Part shown: piece after piece, positions 11,679 through 12,913 of the stretch
How positions within the stretch are numbered: the first letter of the stretch is position 1
Layout of the letters: each line of letters begins with the position of its first letter
From: Taibaiella sp.
GTDB lineage: Bacteria; Bacteroidota; Bacteroidia; Chitinophagales; Chitinophagaceae
Direction of reading: 5' to 3'
Assembly: GCA_019454705.1 (NCBI GenBank)
Contig: JACFNS010000030.1
Location: forward strand, 1 to 12,913
DNA length: 12,913 nucleotides
Notes under the pieces: generated by a model
Databases searched by the model: none
Told to the model about the DNA's origin: nothing
What the model saw: only the letters and a program-made list of their open reading frames with translations
Position numbers and translations under genes: made by a program

Positions 11679-11715
11679 GCCTTTCGGGTATGTATATATC
11701 CGAAAGGCATTTTTT
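11679..11715 (+). terminator. Terminator of the 94-residue protein gene
   Basis: GCCTTTCGG (11679-11687) pairs perfectly with CCGAAAGGC (11700-11708), followed by A and six T (11710-11715). Confidence 0.85.
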
Positions 11716-11722
11716 GAGCTAA

Positions 11723-11827
11723 TCAGAATATACTGCGCCTGTTGTACACCGCATACACCACATACACTATTATACCCAGCAAAATCAACACGGGAACCGA
11801 AGCTGCTATCAAGGTAGTTTTATCCAT
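11723..11827 (-). CDS. Single-span small membrane protein, 34 residues
   Basis: On the minus strand ATG (11827-11825) opens 34 codons ending at TGA (11725-11723). The product has a short polar start (MDKTT), one continuous hydrophobic helix (about residues 6-28, with LILLGIIVYVVYAV) and a basic end (YNRRSIF). This is the layout of bacterial small membrane proteins inserted with the basic end inside. It lies between the terminator of the convergent 94-residue protein gene and the divergent NYN gene, with little spare sequence, which favours a real gene. It is too short for family recognition; regulators or subunits of membrane complexes are the usual roles. Confidence 0.5.
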   Translation of the reverse strand: MDKTTLIAASVPVLILLGIIVYVVYAVYNRRSIF

Positions 11828-11951
11828 AACAGGTAATTTTTTAGACTACATGGAAGTTACCGCCAAAGCCACAGATAATTGTCAGGATAATATCATTTAG
11901 AGCCGATAGCCTGATTATTTAATGTAACTTTCATGCAGATAAACACGCACA

Positions 11952-12713
11952 ATGGAAAGTTTTAAGGATGCGAAATTTGCCCTGCTGATAGACGCAGACA
12001 ATATATCGTCGAAATACATAGATGCCATAGTGGAGGAGACCACAAAGTATGGCACCTGCACCTACCGCCGTATATATGGCGACTGGGCCAAGCCACACCT
12101 GCGGGCATGGAAGGAAGTAAGCCTGAGCCATGCACTGGTAGCGGTGCAACAGTACAGCTATACATCGGCCAAAAACGCCACCGATACCGCCATGACCATA
12201 GATGCTATGGACATGCTGCACACAGCGCAGCTACAAGGCTTTATACTGGTAAGCAGCGACAGCGATTTTACCCCGCTGGCCATGCGCCTGCGCGAGGGCG
12301 GAAAAATAATAATAGGCATAGGCGAAGAAAAAACGCCCACGCCCTTTAAAGCAGCCTGCAACCAGTTTATACACCTGGAGAACATTATGGGCAGGGTGGA
12401 CGATGAAAAAGACAGCACGCCTAAAGAGGCTACCCCTGTTACCAAAAAGCCAACCGTTGACCGCAAGACATTGAACCTGCTAAAGGCTACCATAGCCGAC
12501 CTGGCCGATGATGATACAGGCTGGGTGAGCCTGGCCAGCGCGGGCAATACTATACTGAAGAAGAAGCCCGACTTTGACCCCCGCAGCTACGGGCATGGCA
12601 AGCTGCTGCAATTCTTCCGCAGCCTGGCGGAGTTTGAAGTGACGGACCGTAAAACAGAACGTGGCGACAGCAACTTTTTTGTAAGGGTGAAGACGGGGAA
12701 GAAAAGGAAGTAA
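11952..12713 (+). CDS. NYN (PIN-like) domain protein with C-terminal OST-HTH/LOTUS domain
   Basis: The product has 253 residues. The N-terminal NYN/LabA-like domain (about 8-145) has the acidic residues of the PIN fold: Asp14 and Asp16 in LIDADN, Asp78 and Asp84 in NATDTAMTIDAM, Asp103 and Asp105 in SSDSDF. Such domains are predicted or shown to be ribonucleases needing divalent metal. A polar Lys/Thr/Pro linker (about 150-168) leads to a winged-helix OST-HTH/LOTUS domain (about 169-246; LLKATIADLADDDTGWVSL, then PRSYGHGKLLQFFRSL), which in other proteins binds RNA, including G-rich structures. Together this is a likely RNA-targeting nuclease or RNA-binding regulator in the cytoplasm. The ATG at 11952 follows a partial -7 box, TAACTTTC (11925-11932), without a clear -33. 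It is not in an operon with known partners. Confidence 0.9.
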   Translation: MESFKDAKFALLIDADNISSKYIDAIVEETTKYGTCTYRRIYGDWAKPHLRAWKEVSLSHALVAVQQYSYTSAKNATDTAMTIDAMDMLHTAQLQGFILVSSDSDFTPLAMRLREGGKIIIGIGEEKTPTPFKAACNQFIHLENIMGRVDDEKDSTPKEATPVTKKPTVDRKTLNLLKATIADLADDDTGWVSLASAGNTILKKKPDFDPRSYGHGKLLQFFRSLAEFEVTDRKTERGDSNFFVRVKTGKKRK

Positions 12714-12738
12714 ACAAAGCACCTTATTTTTACATTCT

Positions 12739-12913
12739 ATGAAACAGATACTACCCTTGATATTACTGCTGTGTATAACCACCGCAGCCTGCAAAAGAGA
12801 AAAGGAGCATTGCTGGAGCTGTAAGTACACCTACACAGGCAGCGGCCAACCCGACAAAACAGGTGACACGACACTATGCAACTTTACCCAAACAGACATA
12901 AAACTTCGATCGG
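12739..12913 (+). CDS. Start of a small lipoprotein gene, cut by the window edge
   Basis: ATG at 12739 opens a frame of 58 codons still open at the window end. Residues 1-18 are a lipoprotein signal (MKQ, LPLILLLCIT, lipobox TAAC with the lipidated Cys at 18), so the product should be anchored in a membrane facing the periplasm or outside. After it comes a charged KREKEH spacer and HCWSCKYTYTGSGQP with a Cys-x-x-Cys pair, and a further Cys in LCNF. Small lipoproteins with such Cys pairs are frequent in Chitinophagia and have no known function. It starts 25 bases after the NYN gene; a TATTTTTA box at 12726-12733 without a -33 element leaves it open whether it is cotranscribed. Confidence 0.75.
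   Translation, partial: MKQILPLILLLCITTAACKREKEHCWSCKYTYTGSGQPDKTGDTTLCNFTQTDIKLRS

Noticed and set aside
1..12913. tRNA or rRNA genes, CRISPR arrays, insertion sequences
   Set aside because: I saw no cloverleaf-like sequence, regularly spaced spacer array, transposase or terminal repeats with target duplication.

Overview
The window looks like chromosomal DNA of a Bacteroidota bacterium, most likely a member of the Chitinophagia. Three things point there. Most start codons have no Shine-Dalgarno sequence. Several promoters fit the Bacteroidota form TTG-N19-21-TAnnTTTG. The protein families present (DUF6132, TPR-type hybrid-less sensor kinase, NYN-LOTUS protein, secreted proteins cleaved before Gln) are common in that group. 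This placement is inference; there is no rRNA or other marker gene.

Layout. Positions 1-1027 hold the tail of one secreted beta-rich protein and a complete paralogue, each closed by a terminator. A convergent secreted protein (1068-1613, minus) follows. A patatin-like phospholipase and a multi-pass membrane protein (1796-3964) form a probable operon. An LigB/YgiD-type extradiol dioxygenase with an export-like N-terminus lies at 4051-4941. Next comes a short intergenic region with a strong promoter and a candidate small RNA (about 5076-5200). A TPR sensor histidine kinase (5215-7431, minus) is divergent from a bestrophin-family channel (7570-8592), whose stop codon overlaps that of a DUF6132 membrane protein (8589-8810, minus). 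A duplicated GC-rich purine repeat (8892-9011) borders an apparently orphan phage-type terminase large subunit (9023-10330, minus). The 584-base gap behind it contains a perfect palindrome, a second candidate small RNA with a sigma-54-like promoter, and a strong terminator. Small genes of 59, 94 and 34 codons, an NYN-LOTUS RNA-binding or nuclease protein, and the start of a lipoprotein gene complete the window.

The most unusual signal is regulatory. Three separate promoters (in front of the secreted paralogue at 479, the candidate small RNA at 5076 and the 94-residue protein at 11361) share the same upstream structure. Each has four GTTAAC-like units repeating every 11 bp. In each, the third unit alone carries A at its third base. 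In each, the fourth unit starts exactly 43 bp before the -7 box. This is what a cooperatively binding response regulator (OmpR/PhoB type, or LytTR) would be expected to leave, and it suggests an undescribed local regulon of a surface protein, a small RNA and a small protein. The direct repeat within the small RNA could also pair with the start codon of the secreted gene at 1613, which would tie that gene to the same circuit; this last step is speculative.
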